A stretch of DNA of 64,000 bases from Hydrogenophaga sp. (lineage in GTDB: Bacteria; Pseudomonadota; Gammaproteobacteria; Burkholderiales; Burkholderiaceae_C). The notes beneath the pieces are model-generated. The model searched no databases and was not told the DNA's origin. It saw nothing but the letters and a program-made list of their open reading frames with translations. The translations under genes and the position numbers were made by a program. Positions 41,986 to 49,829 of this stretch are shown in pieces; positions within the stretch are counted from its first letter, which is position 1; the number at the start of each line of letters is the position of its first letter. Location of the stretch: the NCBI RefSeq assembly GCF_011772445.1, contig NZ_WVZN01000022.1, forward strand, positions 1 to 64,000, written 5' to 3'.

Positions 41986-43731
41986 ATGGGCGCCGGCATC
42001 GACCTCGACATCGGCTTCTGGTGCCGCGCCGGCCGTGGCCCCGTGAACGAGGACTTCTGTGGCGCCCAGTTGCCGCCCCCGGGTCAGGAGTCGCGCGGCA
42101 GCGTGGTCGCCGTGGCCGATGGCGTGAGCGCCGGCGGCCTGGGCCGCGAGGCCGCGCAGACCACCGTCACCAGCGTGCTGCGCGACTACCACGGCACGCC
42201 CGAGACCTGGGACACCACCGTGGCGCTGGACCGCGTGCTCGCCGCGCAGAACGCCTGGCTGGCCGGCATGAACCGGCGCCGCGCGCCGGCCATGGGGCTC
42301 ACCACGCTCACCGCGCTGGTGCTGCGCGGCCAGTCGTACACCCTGGCGCACGTGGGCGACAGCCGCTGCTACCTGCTGCGCGAAGGCGAACTCACCCAGC
42401 TCAGCCACGACCACGTGGTGCCGCACCCCGAGCTGCGCCACCGCCTGCTGCGCGCCGTGGGCCTGGAAGACCACGTGGTGGTGGACTACCAGCAGGGCGA
42501 CTTGCAGGTGGGCGATACCTTCGTGCTGCTCACCGACGGCGTGCACGGCAGCCTGCCCGACCGGCGCCTGCGCGAGTGCCTGGCTGGCCGAGAGGCGCGC
42601 GTGGCCGCCGAGACCCTGGTGGAAGCGGCGCTGGCCGCCGGCAGCGAGGACAACGTCACCGCCCTGGTGGTGCGCGTGCGCGGCCTGCTGGAGGCCACCC
42701 TGCAGGACGCCCAGCGCCAGGCCGAGGCCCTGCCGGTGCCGCCCAGGCTGGCCGTGGGCGCGGCCATCGACGGCCTGGTGGTGACCGCCCTGGTGGCCGA
42801 CAACGGCATCAACCGGCTCTACCAGGTGCGCGACCCCGGCACGCAGCGCCTGTACGCGCTCAAGACCCTGCACCCGGCGCGCGCGCACGACCCCGACGAA
42901 CGCGCCACGCTGGCGCACGAGGGCTGGCTGGCCGCGCGCATGGCCTCGTCGCGCGTGGCCGAGCACCTGGTGGCCCTGCACCCGCGGCTGCCGGCCGGTG
43001 GCGAGCGCACGGCCTTCTACCTGCTCTACGACTGGCACGCGGGCGAGACCTTGCAGCAGCAGATCGATCGCGGCGAGCGCCCCGGCCCCACGAAGGCGGT
43101 GGCCCTGGCCATGCAGGCGCTGCGTGTGCTGGGCCGCCTGCACCGCCAGGGCGTGGTGCACCGCGACATCAAGCCCGCCAACCTGCACCAGGGCGAGGAC
43201 GGCGTGCTGCGCGTGCTCGACCTGGGCGTGGCCCTGTCGGGACGCGAGCCGGCCGCCACGCGCGCCCTGCACGCGGGCACGCCGAGCTTCATCAACCCGG
43301 AGCAGTGGGGTTTTCGCCTCGGCCCGGGCGAGGCCGAGCCCGCCGCGCCGGACGCCGGCAGTGACCTGTTCGCGCTCGGCGTGACGCTGTACCAGTTGCT
43401 CACCGGCCGTCTGCCGTACGGCGAGGTGCTGCCCTACCAGATGGGCCGCTACCACCGCGACCCTGTGGCGCCGAGCCGCCACAACCCGGAGGTGCCGATC
43501 TGGCTCGATCACGTGGTGCTCAAGGCCGTGGCGCGGGATCGCGCGCTGCGCTTCGAGACGGCGGAGGAGTTCCTGCTGGCGCTGGAGCGCGGGGCGTCGC
43601 GGCCCTTGAACGCGCCGGCCGCGTCACCGCTGCTGCGGCGCGACCCGGCGATGCGCTGGAAGCTGCTGGCGGGCGTGAGTTTGCTGTTCAACCTGATCCT
43701 GGTGGTCTGGCTGCTGTTTCTGCCGACGTGA
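41986..43731 (+). CDS. Fused PP2C-type phosphatase and Ser/Thr protein kinase
   Basis: A 581-residue bifunctional signalling protein. The N-terminal PP2C phosphatase (about 5-240) has GPVNEDF, VAVADGVSAGG, AHVGDSRCYLLR and GSEDNVTALVVRV with the metal aspartates. The kinase domain (about 260-545) has the ATP lysine in LYALKTL, the catalytic loop VHRDIKPAN (D394) and DLG instead of DFG; its glycine loop is poorly conserved. A single hydrophobic helix (about 557-577) ends the chain, so the protein is probably tail-anchored. It starts nine bases after the ANTAR-PilJ gene. Targets unknown; nitrate transporter or reductase control is suggested by location, and related fusions occur beside nitrate transporters in other betaproteobacteria as I recall. 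Confidence 0.88.
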   Translation: MGAGIDLDIGFWCRAGRGPVNEDFCGAQLPPPGQESRGSVVAVADGVSAGGLGREAAQTTVTSVLRDYHGTPETWDTTVALDRVLAAQNAWLAGMNRRRAPAMGLTTLTALVLRGQSYTLAHVGDSRCYLLREGELTQLSHDHVVPHPELRHRLLRAVGLEDHVVVDYQQGDLQVGDTFVLLTDGVHGSLPDRRLRECLAGREARVAAETLVEAALAAGSEDNVTALVVRVRGLLEATLQDAQRQAEALPVPPRLAVGAAIDGLVVTALVADNGINRLYQVRDPGTQRLYALKTLHPARAHDPDERATLAHEGWLAARMASSRVAEHLVALHPRLPAGGERTAFYLLYDWHAGETLQQQIDRGERPGPTKAVALAMQALRVLGRLHRQGVVHRDIKPANLHQGEDGVLRVLDLGVALSGREPAATRALHAGTPSFINPEQWGFRLGPGEAEPAAPDAGSDLFALGVTLYQLLTGRLPYGEVLPYQMGRYHRDPVAPSRHNPEVPIWLDHVVLKAVARDRALRFETAEEFLLALERGASRPLNAPAASPLLRRDPAMRWKLLAGVSLLFNLILVVWLLFLPT

Positions 43732-43785
43732 AAGGGCAAAGCAGGACGCCTGGTGCGGCGGTGCACTCAGGCGCAGAGAAGGGCG

Positions 43786-45012
43786 TCACGCCGCGCGCGC
43801 CCGCCCGCCTTTCTCCGCCCAGGTCCGCGTCCAGCGGATCTGCATCACGCGCAGCATCAGCAGCATGGCGGCTGAACACGCCGCGAAGCTGACGAAGCCC
43901 CAGAGGTAGTCGCCGCTGTGCTGCTTGCTCAGGCCCATGGCGTTGGGAATGAGGCCGCCACCCAGGGCACCGATCTCGCCGATCATGGAGCCCGCCACCG
44001 CCGTGGTGAGCGGCCAGCGCAGCGGCACCAGCTGGAACAGCGCGCCGTTGCCCGCGCCCAGGGCCGCGAAGCACACCAGGAACAGCAGCACCGTGGCCGC
44101 GAGCGATTGCTGCGCGAAGCCGCACAGCACCAGCGTGACGGTGACGACCAGCAGCACGCCGGTGAGTGTGTTCACGCCGCCCCAGTGGTCGGAGATCCAG
44201 CCGCCGAAGATGCGCAGCGCCGCGCCCATGAAGGCCGCCAGCATGGTGAGCTGACCCGCCTGCACCTTGCTCACGCCGAACTGGTCGTGGAAGTAGCTGG
44301 GCAGGAAGGTGGTGAGGCCGATGAAGCCGCCGAAGGTGACCGCGTAGATCAGGCTGAAGGCCCAGCCGTCCTTCTCGAACAGGCAGGCGATGTGATCGCG
44401 AAAACTCGAGTGCGCGGCGCGGTCGGGTGGCTCCTGCGCCCAGACGACCATGACCACCACGGGCAGCAAGACGCCGATGGCAGCGATGCCGTAGACCGTC
44501 TGCCAGCCGAAGGCCTGGGCCAGCGGTGGCGCCAGCAGGGCGGAAACGGCGGTGCCTACATTGCCCGCACCCACCAGGCCCATGGCCAGGCCCTTGTAGC
44601 GGGGCGGAAAGGAGCCCGAGCCGAGCGAGAGCGCGACGCCGAAGCTGGCGCCCGCGATGCCCAGCAGCACGCCCATGGCCAGCAGGTCGTTGAAGGATTC
44701 GACGAAGAAGTAGCCGAACAGCATCGCGACGGCGATGCCGCCCATCTCGACCAGCGTGGCGTTCTTGCGCCCCACGTACTGGGCCAGCACGCCCAGGGGA
44801 AAGCGCATGAGCGCGCCCGCGAAGATGGGCACGGAGAGCATCAGGCCCTTCTGCGTGGGGGTGAGGTTGTAGGCCTCCGAGATGAACGGCGCCATGGAGC
44901 CGTTGAGCACCCAGATGGCGCAGGAGAAGGCGAAGTAGAAAAAGGCGGCGCCCAGGGTCGGGGCATGGCCGGCGTTGAGGAATTGTCGGAAGTGGCCGGT
45001 CTGTGCCGCCAT
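43786..45012 (-). CDS. narK: Nitrate/nitrite MFS transporter (NarK/NasA type)
   Basis: A 408-residue major-facilitator protein with 12 hydrophobic helices of the nitrate/nitrite porter family. The signatures ALSLGSGSFPPRYKGLAMGL (about 130-149) followed by GAGNVGTAVSALLAPPLA, and the second-half AALGAGNGALFQLVPLRWP (about 325-343) with GALGGGLIPNAMG, are the two nitrate motifs of the family. It lies after nrtABD in the same direction, so this organism encodes both an ABC and an MFS nitrate importer in one cluster. Convergent with the PP2C-kinase gene, 54 bases apart. Confidence 0.93.
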   Translation of the reverse strand: MAAQTGHFRQFLNAGHAPTLGAAFFYFAFSCAIWVLNGSMAPFISEAYNLTPTQKGLMLSVPIFAGALMRFPLGVLAQYVGRKNATLVEMGGIAVAMLFGYFFVESFNDLLAMGVLLGIAGASFGVALSLGSGSFPPRYKGLAMGLVGAGNVGTAVSALLAPPLAQAFGWQTVYGIAAIGVLLPVVVMVVWAQEPPDRAAHSSFRDHIACLFEKDGWAFSLIYAVTFGGFIGLTTFLPSYFHDQFGVSKVQAGQLTMLAAFMGAALRIFGGWISDHWGGVNTLTGVLLVVTVTLVLCGFAQQSLAATVLLFLVCFAALGAGNGALFQLVPLRWPLTTAVAGSMIGEIGALGGGLIPNAMGLSKQHSGDYLWGFVSFAACSAAMLLMLRVMQIRWTRTWAEKGGRARAA

Positions 45013-45077
45013 GGTGCAGTCCTTGAAATCAACGAGGGAGTGGGCTCCCGCATTGGTGCAAGAACCGCGCCAGCTTG

Positions 45078-45100
45078 GGGCGCACCGCCGGGGTGCGCCC
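45078..45100. repeat. Hairpin between nrtD and narK
   Basis: GGGCGCACC (45078-45086) and GGTGCGCCC (45092-45100) form a perfect 9-base stem with a five-base loop in the 109-base gap. No T tract follows, so it may set relative transcript levels by processing or pausing instead of by termination. Confidence 0.45.
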
Positions 45101-45121
45101 GCTGGCGTGTGGGGTGCGCCG

Positions 45122-45967
45122 TCAGGCGCTCAGGGCCTCCGGCGCCTTGCCCGTGCGGGCGCTGCGCGCCATCGGCTCCACCTTGCGCTGCTTCTCGTGC
45201 AGGAAGCTCAGCACCTCGTGGCGGTAGTGGTTGTAGCGCGCGTCGTCCGACAGGGCCAGGCGGTCGCGCGGGCGCGCCAGGTCGATGTCGAGGATCTCGC
45301 CGATGGTGGCCGAGGGGCCGTTGGTCATCATCACGATGCGGTCGGACAGCAGCACCGCTTCGTCCACGTCGTGCGTGATCATCATCACCGTGTTGTGCAA
45401 CTCCGTCTGGATGCGCATCACCTCGTCCTGCAGGTGCGCGCGCGTGAGCGCGTCCAGTGCGCCGAAGGGCTCGTCGAGCAGCAGCACCTTGGGCTCCATG
45501 GCCAGCGCGCGCGCAATGCCCACGCGCTGCTTCATGCCGCCGGAGATCTCGGCGGGCAGGCGGTGCAGGGCGTGGCCCATGCTCACCATCTCCAGGTTGT
45601 GCAGGATCCAGTCCTTGCGCTCGGCCTTGGTCTTCACGCCGCGGAAGGTCTTGTCCACCGCCAGCTCCACGTTCTGGTAGACGGTGAGCCAGGGCAGCAG
45701 CGAATGGTTCTGGAACACCAGCGCGCGGTCGGGTCCGGGCTCGTTCACCTCGCGGCCATCGACGATGACGCCGCCCGCCGTGGCCTTGAGCAGGCCGGCC
45801 ACGATGTTGAGCACCGTGGACTTGCCGCAGCCCGAGTGGCCGATGAGGGAGATGAACTCGCCGCGCCGCACGTCCAGGTTGATGTGGCGCAGCACGGGGT
45901 TGACGGTGCGGCCCTTGGTGAAGGTCATGTCCACGCCGCTGATGCTCAAGTAGGCGTTGTCGCTCAT
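45122..45967 (-). CDS. nrtD: Nitrate ABC transporter ATP-binding protein
   Basis: A 281-residue ATPase of the nitrate/sulfonate/taurine ABC class. Walker A GHSGCGKST (about 46-54), the signature ISGGMKQRVGIARAL (about 143-157) and Walker B VLLLDEPFGALD (about 163-174) are intact, then the switch histidine in ITHDVDEAV. The start at 45967 gives MSDNAYLSISGVDMTF. It lacks the extra C-terminal NrtA-like domain of cyanobacterial NrtC, so it is the NrtD/NasD form, working as a homodimer with NrtB. Confidence 0.93.
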   Translation of the reverse strand: MSDNAYLSISGVDMTFTKGRTVNPVLRHINLDVRRGEFISLIGHSGCGKSTVLNIVAGLLKATAGGVIVDGREVNEPGPDRALVFQNHSLLPWLTVYQNVELAVDKTFRGVKTKAERKDWILHNLEMVSMGHALHRLPAEISGGMKQRVGIARALAMEPKVLLLDEPFGALDALTRAHLQDEVMRIQTELHNTVMMITHDVDEAVLLSDRIVMMTNGPSATIGEILDIDLARPRDRLALSDDARYNHYRHEVLSFLHEKQRKVEPMARSARTGKAPEALSA

Positions 45968-45996
45968 GGGAATGCTCCTGTGTTCGGTGGACGGGG

Positions 45997-46866
45997 TCAG
46001 CTCGCGGCGGTGCCGCGCGTGACGAGCTTGCCGATGAAGGCGACGATGCGGTCGAGCAGGAAGCCGACGATGCCGACGCAGAAGAGCGCGAGGATGATGT
46101 CGCTGATGCGCGAGCTGTTCCAGGCGTCCCAGATGAAGAAGCCGATGCCCACGCCGCCGATCAGCATCTCGGCCGCGACGATGGCCAGCCACGACAGGCC
46201 CACGCCGATGCGCAAGCCCGAGAAGATGAAGGGCGCGGCGGCCGGCAACATGATCTTGCCGAAGTACTCCACGCCATTGAGCCGGACCACGCGGGCCACG
46301 TTGCGGTAGTCCTCGGGGATGTTGCGGATGCCGATGGAGGTGTTGATGATGATCGGCCAGATGGCGGTGATGAAGATCACGAAGATGGCCGAGGGGTGGC
46401 CATCGCGAAAGCCCGCCAGCGAGATCGGCAGCCAGGCCAGCGGCGGCACGGTGCGCAGCACCTGGAACAGCGGGTCGAGGCCGCGCAGCGCCCAGGTGGA
46501 CTGGCCCACCAGCACGCCCAGGCTCACGCCGGCGATCACGGCCAGCGCGTAGCCGTAGGCCACGCGCTTCAAGCTGGCGAGCATCTGCCAGGCCAGGCCC
46601 ACGTCGTTGCCGCCGTTGTCGTAGAAGGGGCTCACGATGAGCTCCCAGGTGTCTTCCACGACCTTGCTCGGCGGCGGCAGCGCGGCGCCCGGGCGCGAGC
46701 CCAGCAGTTCCCAGATGACGAGCAGCAGGCCGATGATCACCAGCGGTGGCAGCACGTGGGTCATGAAGCCGCGCGCGGCGGTCTTGATCCAGTTGGGCAG
46801 GGCGGCCGATGGCGCGGCCGGTGGGGCCAGCCGGATCGGCTCGATGGTTTCCGTGGTGGTGTTCAT
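45997..46866 (-). CDS. nrtB: Nitrate ABC transporter permease
   Basis: A 289-residue inner-membrane permease with six hydrophobic helices (first about 38-58). The cytoplasmic coupling region VRLNGVEYFGKIMLPAAAPFIFSG-like stretch (about 186-208) is the EAA loop that docks on the ATPase. It stands between nrtA and nrtD with short gaps (55 and 29 bases), part of the leftward nrtABD-narK operon. Confidence 0.93.
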   Translation of the reverse strand: MNTTTETIEPIRLAPPAAPSAALPNWIKTAARGFMTHVLPPLVIIGLLLVIWELLGSRPGAALPPPSKVVEDTWELIVSPFYDNGGNDVGLAWQMLASLKRVAYGYALAVIAGVSLGVLVGQSTWALRGLDPLFQVLRTVPPLAWLPISLAGFRDGHPSAIFVIFITAIWPIIINTSIGIRNIPEDYRNVARVVRLNGVEYFGKIMLPAAAPFIFSGLRIGVGLSWLAIVAAEMLIGGVGIGFFIWDAWNSSRISDIILALFCVGIVGFLLDRIVAFIGKLVTRGTAAS

Positions 46867-46921
46867 CGCGGGGACTCCTGGTCTTCGGGGAAATGCGGGC
46901 TCGGCGCGCCGGGGCGCGGAA

Positions 46922-48214
46922 TCAGGCGGCCTTGACGGTCTTGATCGCGAGGCTGTCGAGGTACTTCTTCGGGTTGGCCGGGTCGAAGACCTTGCCGTCG
47001 AAGAAGGTCTCCACGCCGCGCGAGGTGGACGCGGGGATGTCCTTGGCGGCCACGCCCAGGTCCTTGGCGGCGGCGCGCCACAGGTCCTCGCGGTTCACCT
47101 TGGTGATCAGCGCCTTGGTGTCCAGGCTGGTGGGCAGGTAGCCCCAGCGCATGTTCTCGGTCAGGAACCACAGGTCGTGGCTCTGGAAGGGGTAGCTCGC
47201 CTGGTCTTTCCAGAAGCGCATCTGGAACTTGCTGTTGGCCTCGACGCGGCCGGTGCCGTAGTCGAAGTCGCCCTTGACGCGGTCGATCACGTCGGCCACG
47301 GGCGCGTTGATCCAGCGGCGACGCGAGCAGATCTCGGCCACCTCGGCGCGGTTGGCCGGGTCCTCGCACCACATCTGCGCTTCCATCACGGCCTTGAGCA
47401 GGGCCTGCGTGGCGTTGGGGTTCGCCTGCACGTAGTCGGCGCGCAGGGCGAGCGCTTTCTCCGGGTGGTTCATCCAGAGTTCGCTGGTGGTGATGGCGGT
47501 GTAGCCGATCTTCTGGTTGATGAGCTGGCGGTTCCAGGGCTCGCAGACGCAGAAGGTGTCCATGCTGCCGACCTTCATGTTGGCCACCATCTGCGCTGGG
47601 GGCACCACGATGGTGGAGATGTCCTTGTTCGGGTCCACGCCGCCGGCGGCCAGCCAGTAGCGGATCCAGAGGTCGTGCGTGCCGCCGGGGAAGGTCATGG
47701 CGGCATTGACCGCCTTGCCCGAGCTGCGCTTGGCCGCCAGGGCCTTGCCGAAGGCCTTGGTGTCGGTGCCCACCTTGAGGTCGGCGTATTCCGCGCCCAC
47801 CGAGATGCCCTGGCCGCCCAGGTTCAGGCGCGCCAGGATGTTCATCGGCACCGGCACGTTGTTGGGCGTGACCGCGCCGGTGGTGATGAGGTAGGGCATG
47901 GGCGTGAGGATGTGCCCGCCGTCGATGCCGCCCTTGGCCGAGCCGAGCACGATGTTGTCGCGCGTGGTGCCCCACGAGGATTGCTTGAGCACTTCCACCT
48001 CGGTCATGCCGTGCTTCTTGAAGAAGCCTTTTTCATCGGCGACGAAGAGCGGTGCGGCGTCGGTGAGGGCGATGAAGCCGAGCTTGGCGGCCTTGGTTTC
48101 CAGCGCGGTGGCGGCGTGCACGCGGGTGCTGAGCAGGCCGCCGGCGAGAGCGGCGGAGCCGAGGGCGCCGGCCTGCTGGATGAGGCGGCGGCGGGACAGA
48201 GGGGTCGAAGGCAT
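46922..48214 (-). CDS. nrtA: Nitrate ABC transporter substrate-binding protein
   Basis: A 430-residue NrtA/CmpA-family binding protein. The N-terminus SRRRLIQQAGALGSAALAGG is a twin-arginine signal sequence, so the protein is exported, which separates it from the cytoplasmic sensor NasS of the same family. The mature domain has the family blocks KLGFIALTDAAPLFVADEKG, PAQMVANMKVGSMDTFCV-type ligand loop and CEPWNRQLI. It is the first gene of the operon. Its start at 48214 follows CAGGAG, and 155 bases of leader separate it from a sigma-54 promoter. Confidence 0.94.
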   Translation of the reverse strand: MPSTPLSRRRLIQQAGALGSAALAGGLLSTRVHAATALETKAAKLGFIALTDAAPLFVADEKGFFKKHGMTEVEVLKQSSWGTTRDNIVLGSAKGGIDGGHILTPMPYLITTGAVTPNNVPVPMNILARLNLGGQGISVGAEYADLKVGTDTKAFGKALAAKRSSGKAVNAAMTFPGGTHDLWIRYWLAAGGVDPNKDISTIVVPPAQMVANMKVGSMDTFCVCEPWNRQLINQKIGYTAITTSELWMNHPEKALALRADYVQANPNATQALLKAVMEAQMWCEDPANRAEVAEICSRRRWINAPVADVIDRVKGDFDYGTGRVEANSKFQMRFWKDQASYPFQSHDLWFLTENMRWGYLPTSLDTKALITKVNREDLWRAAAKDLGVAAKDIPASTSRGVETFFDGKVFDPANPKKYLDSLAIKTVKAA

Positions 48215-48261
48215 GGTCGTGGACTCCTGTGAGGCGAATGACAAACCGGAACCCCAAAAGC

Positions 48262-48315
48262 ACAACGGCGCCCATTTCCACACCCGCGCCGCGGGAAGGA
48301 AATGGACGCCGTTGT
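48262..48315 (-). terminator. Intrinsic terminator in the nrtA leader
   Basis: On the minus strand an 18-base arm (48315-48298) pairs fully with 48279-48262, with a single G-U, around an 18-base loop that itself contains a small CCCGC/GCGGG stem. GCTTTT follows at once. It lies 47 bases before the nrtA ATG, inside the transcript, so it would stop RNA polymerase before nrtA. The first arm overlaps the second ANTAR-type hairpin, making the two structures mutually exclusive: a regulated attenuator. Confidence 0.88.
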
Positions 48316-48365
48316 CCGTGTCTGGGGAGACTGCTCAGCTCACGGCCGCCGTTGGCTGCAAGCTG
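48304..48365 (-). promoter_or_regulatory. nrtA leader: paired AACGGC-loop hairpins (ANTAR target)
   Basis: Read on the minus strand. Hairpin 1 (48365-48336): arms CAGCTTGCAGCC and GGCCGTGAGCTG pair at eleven of twelve positions (two G-U) around loop AACGGC. Hairpin 2 (48317-48304): GGAC/GTCC around the identical loop AACGGC. They are 18 bases apart. ANTAR regulators such as NasR and EutV are known to bind two hairpins with six-base loops having A at position 1 and G at position 4; both loops comply. Hairpin 2 shares its bases with the 5' arm of the terminator, the expected antitermination layout. Confidence 0.88.
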
Positions 48366-48379
48366 TTCTGCTCGTACTG

Positions 48380-48395
48380 AGCAGGGACCGTGCCA
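48380..48395 (-). promoter_or_regulatory. Sigma-54 promoter for nrtABD-narK
   Basis: On the minus strand TGGCACG (48395-48389), four bases, then CTGCT (48384-48380). This matches sigma-54 consensus except for C in place of the first T of TTGC; GG and GC spacing is correct. The predicted start near 48369 puts hairpin 1 of the leader at about +5, which supports both predictions. Confidence 0.82.
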
Positions 48396-48479
48396 GCCTT
48401 GATCGCGTCGGCAAGTGCTTGATTTGATTGGGGGGGCAGGCGGCGGCCGTGCTGGCGTGGTGCGTATGCCTCGCTTTTG

Positions 48480-48496
48480 TGCACCGCAGCAGTGCG
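48480..48496. promoter_or_regulatory. Possible NtrC enhancer site
   Basis: TGCACC-GCAGCA-GTGCG is an imperfect dyad about 111-127 bases upstream of the predicted nrtA start, the distance usual for NtrC enhancers. It touches the nasR stop codon. One half is a perfect NtrC half-site, the other is degenerate. Confidence 0.35.
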
Positions 48497-48499
48497 CGC

Positions 48500-49759
48500 T
48501 CAGCGCGCGGGCAGCACCTCGGCCATGGACAGCAGCGCCTCCGCCACGTCCACCAGCCGCCGGTTCTGGTTCATGGCCATCTGGCGCAGGGTCTTGTGGG
48601 CCTCCGGCTCGCCCAACTGGCGGTGTGCCATGAGCAGGCCCTTGGCGCGCTCGATGATCCGCCGTTCGTTGAGGCTGGCGCGCACGGCCTCCAGTTCGTC
48701 GCCCACGGCCTGCAGGCGGCGCGCCTGCTCGTGCACCAGCTCCAGCACCGTGCGGTCCAGCGGCGTGCCAAAGCCCTGCGTGCCCACGGGGGGTGCGGCG
48801 GTGCTGGCGTCAACCGGCGCCAGATAGAAGCTCAGCGGGTCGGGCACGGGTTGGGCGGCCAGGGCGCCGAAGGTGGCCAGTTCGGCCTGGGCCTGCGCGA
48901 TCTTCTCGCCGCACAGGGCGCGCAGGTCGGCGGTGAGCCGGTCCTCCACCAGCTTCATGGCGTCCATGCGGGCGCTGCAGACGTCGAACCAGGTCTGGCT
49001 GAGTTCGGGCTTGAGCGCGGCCCCGTGGGCGGCGGTGTAGAGCACGCGGCGCAGGCGCTCCAGTTCGGCCAGGGGGGCGCTGGTGTGGGGGGCCGTCCAC
49101 AGGGCGCGCGCGGTGGATGGCGCGAAGCTCTCGAACAGCTCCAGGCAGCGCTCCTGCGATTCGATCAGGTGCAGCAGGCGCTGCTGGCCAGCGGCGTCGG
49201 CCTGGCCTTGCGCGAACAGCGCGGCGCCGGCGGCGCGTTCCTGACCCGCGAATTCCTTGCCCTGCATGAAGTTGAACAGCGCCACCAGGCGGCGCGAGAC
49301 CTCGGGGTCGCTGGCGCTGTCGGCGGCCTCGAACACCACCGCCAGCAGCGCGGCCACCAGACGCACGTAGGCGTCGGTGGCGCGGGCGGTATCCCAGGCC
49401 TGGGCGTCGAGTTGCGCGCGCAGCGCGTCCAGACCGTCCAGGCCCTGCAGCACGTAGGCAATGCGGCTGAACAGGCGCGCACCGTGCCCGGCCTGCGCGG
49501 TGCCGGCGTCCACGCGCTCGAACTGCGCGCGCCACTCGGCCTCCACCTGGCGGGAGGCGGCGATCTGCGCCGCGCGCGCCTCGGCGAAGCGCCGGCCCTG
49601 CGATCCCAGGTACAGGTTGGTCAGGCCCCGTTCACGCTGCAGACCGTGCACCAGACGCGCGGTCACGTCCACCAGGGTGGCCGTGAAGGCCAGGCGTTGC
49701 AGGCCATCGATCTCGCAGCGCTTGGCGGCCAGCAGAAAGTCCAGGCCTGTTTTCATCAT
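48500..49759 (-). CDS. nasR: Nitrate-sensing antiterminator NasR (NIT-ANTAR)
   Basis: A 419-residue cytoplasmic regulator: an N-terminal all-helical NIT domain (about 35-290) that binds nitrate or nitrite ([18 protein letters not shown] opens it), then a C-terminal ANTAR domain (about 355-410; [20 protein letters not shown], then [12 protein letters not shown]). In Klebsiella NasR binds the nasF leader and prevents termination when nitrate is present. Here the gene lies directly upstream of, and in the same direction as, the nrtA leader that carries two AACGGC hairpins and a terminator, so nrtA is its probable target. Start is one of two adjacent ATG codons (49759 or 49756). Confidence 0.93.
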   Translation of the reverse strand: MMKTGLDFLLAAKRCEIDGLQRLAFTATLVDVTARLVHGLQRERGLTNLYLGSQGRRFAEARAAQIAASRQVEAEWRAQFERVDAGTAQAGHGARLFSRIAYVLQGLDGLDALRAQLDAQAWDTARATDAYVRLVAALLAVVFEAADSASDPEVSRRLVALFNFMQGKEFAGQERAAGAALFAQGQADAAGQQRLLHLIESQERCLELFESFAPSTARALWTAPHTSAPLAELERLRRVLYTAAHGAALKPELSQTWFDVCSARMDAMKLVEDRLTADLRALCGEKIAQAQAELATFGALAAQPVPDPLSFYLAPVDASTAAPPVGTQGFGTPLDRTVLELVHEQARRLQAVGDELEAVRASLNERRIIERAKGLLMAHRQLGEPEAHKTLRQMAMNQNRRLVDVAEALLSMAEVLPAR

Positions 49760-49829
49760 TCACCTATCCGATGGCGTATCTCCTCAGGGGCAGAGCAACA
49801 AGCGTGCCGCGCTTAAACTCGCCCGCCTC

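Noticed and set aside
46922-48214. NrtA-family protein considered as the cytoplasmic sensor NasS that would control a NasT-type ANTAR protein.
   Set aside because: It has a clear twin-arginine signal sequence and is followed by permease and ATPase genes, so it is the transporter binding protein.
48368-48384. CTGCTC-GTACT-GAGCAG dyad before nrtA considered as an ANTAR hairpin.
   Set aside because: It overlaps the -12 element of the sigma-54 promoter and lies at or before the predicted transcript start; the loop is five bases and lacks the A1/G4 pattern.
48335-48424. An open frame of about 30 codons on the minus strand before the nrtA terminator, ending at a TGA at 48337-48335, which could suggest a leader peptide.
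   Set aside because: It has no ATG, GTG or TTG start in a suitable place, it overlaps the sigma-54 promoter, and the bases are better explained by the promoter and hairpin 1.
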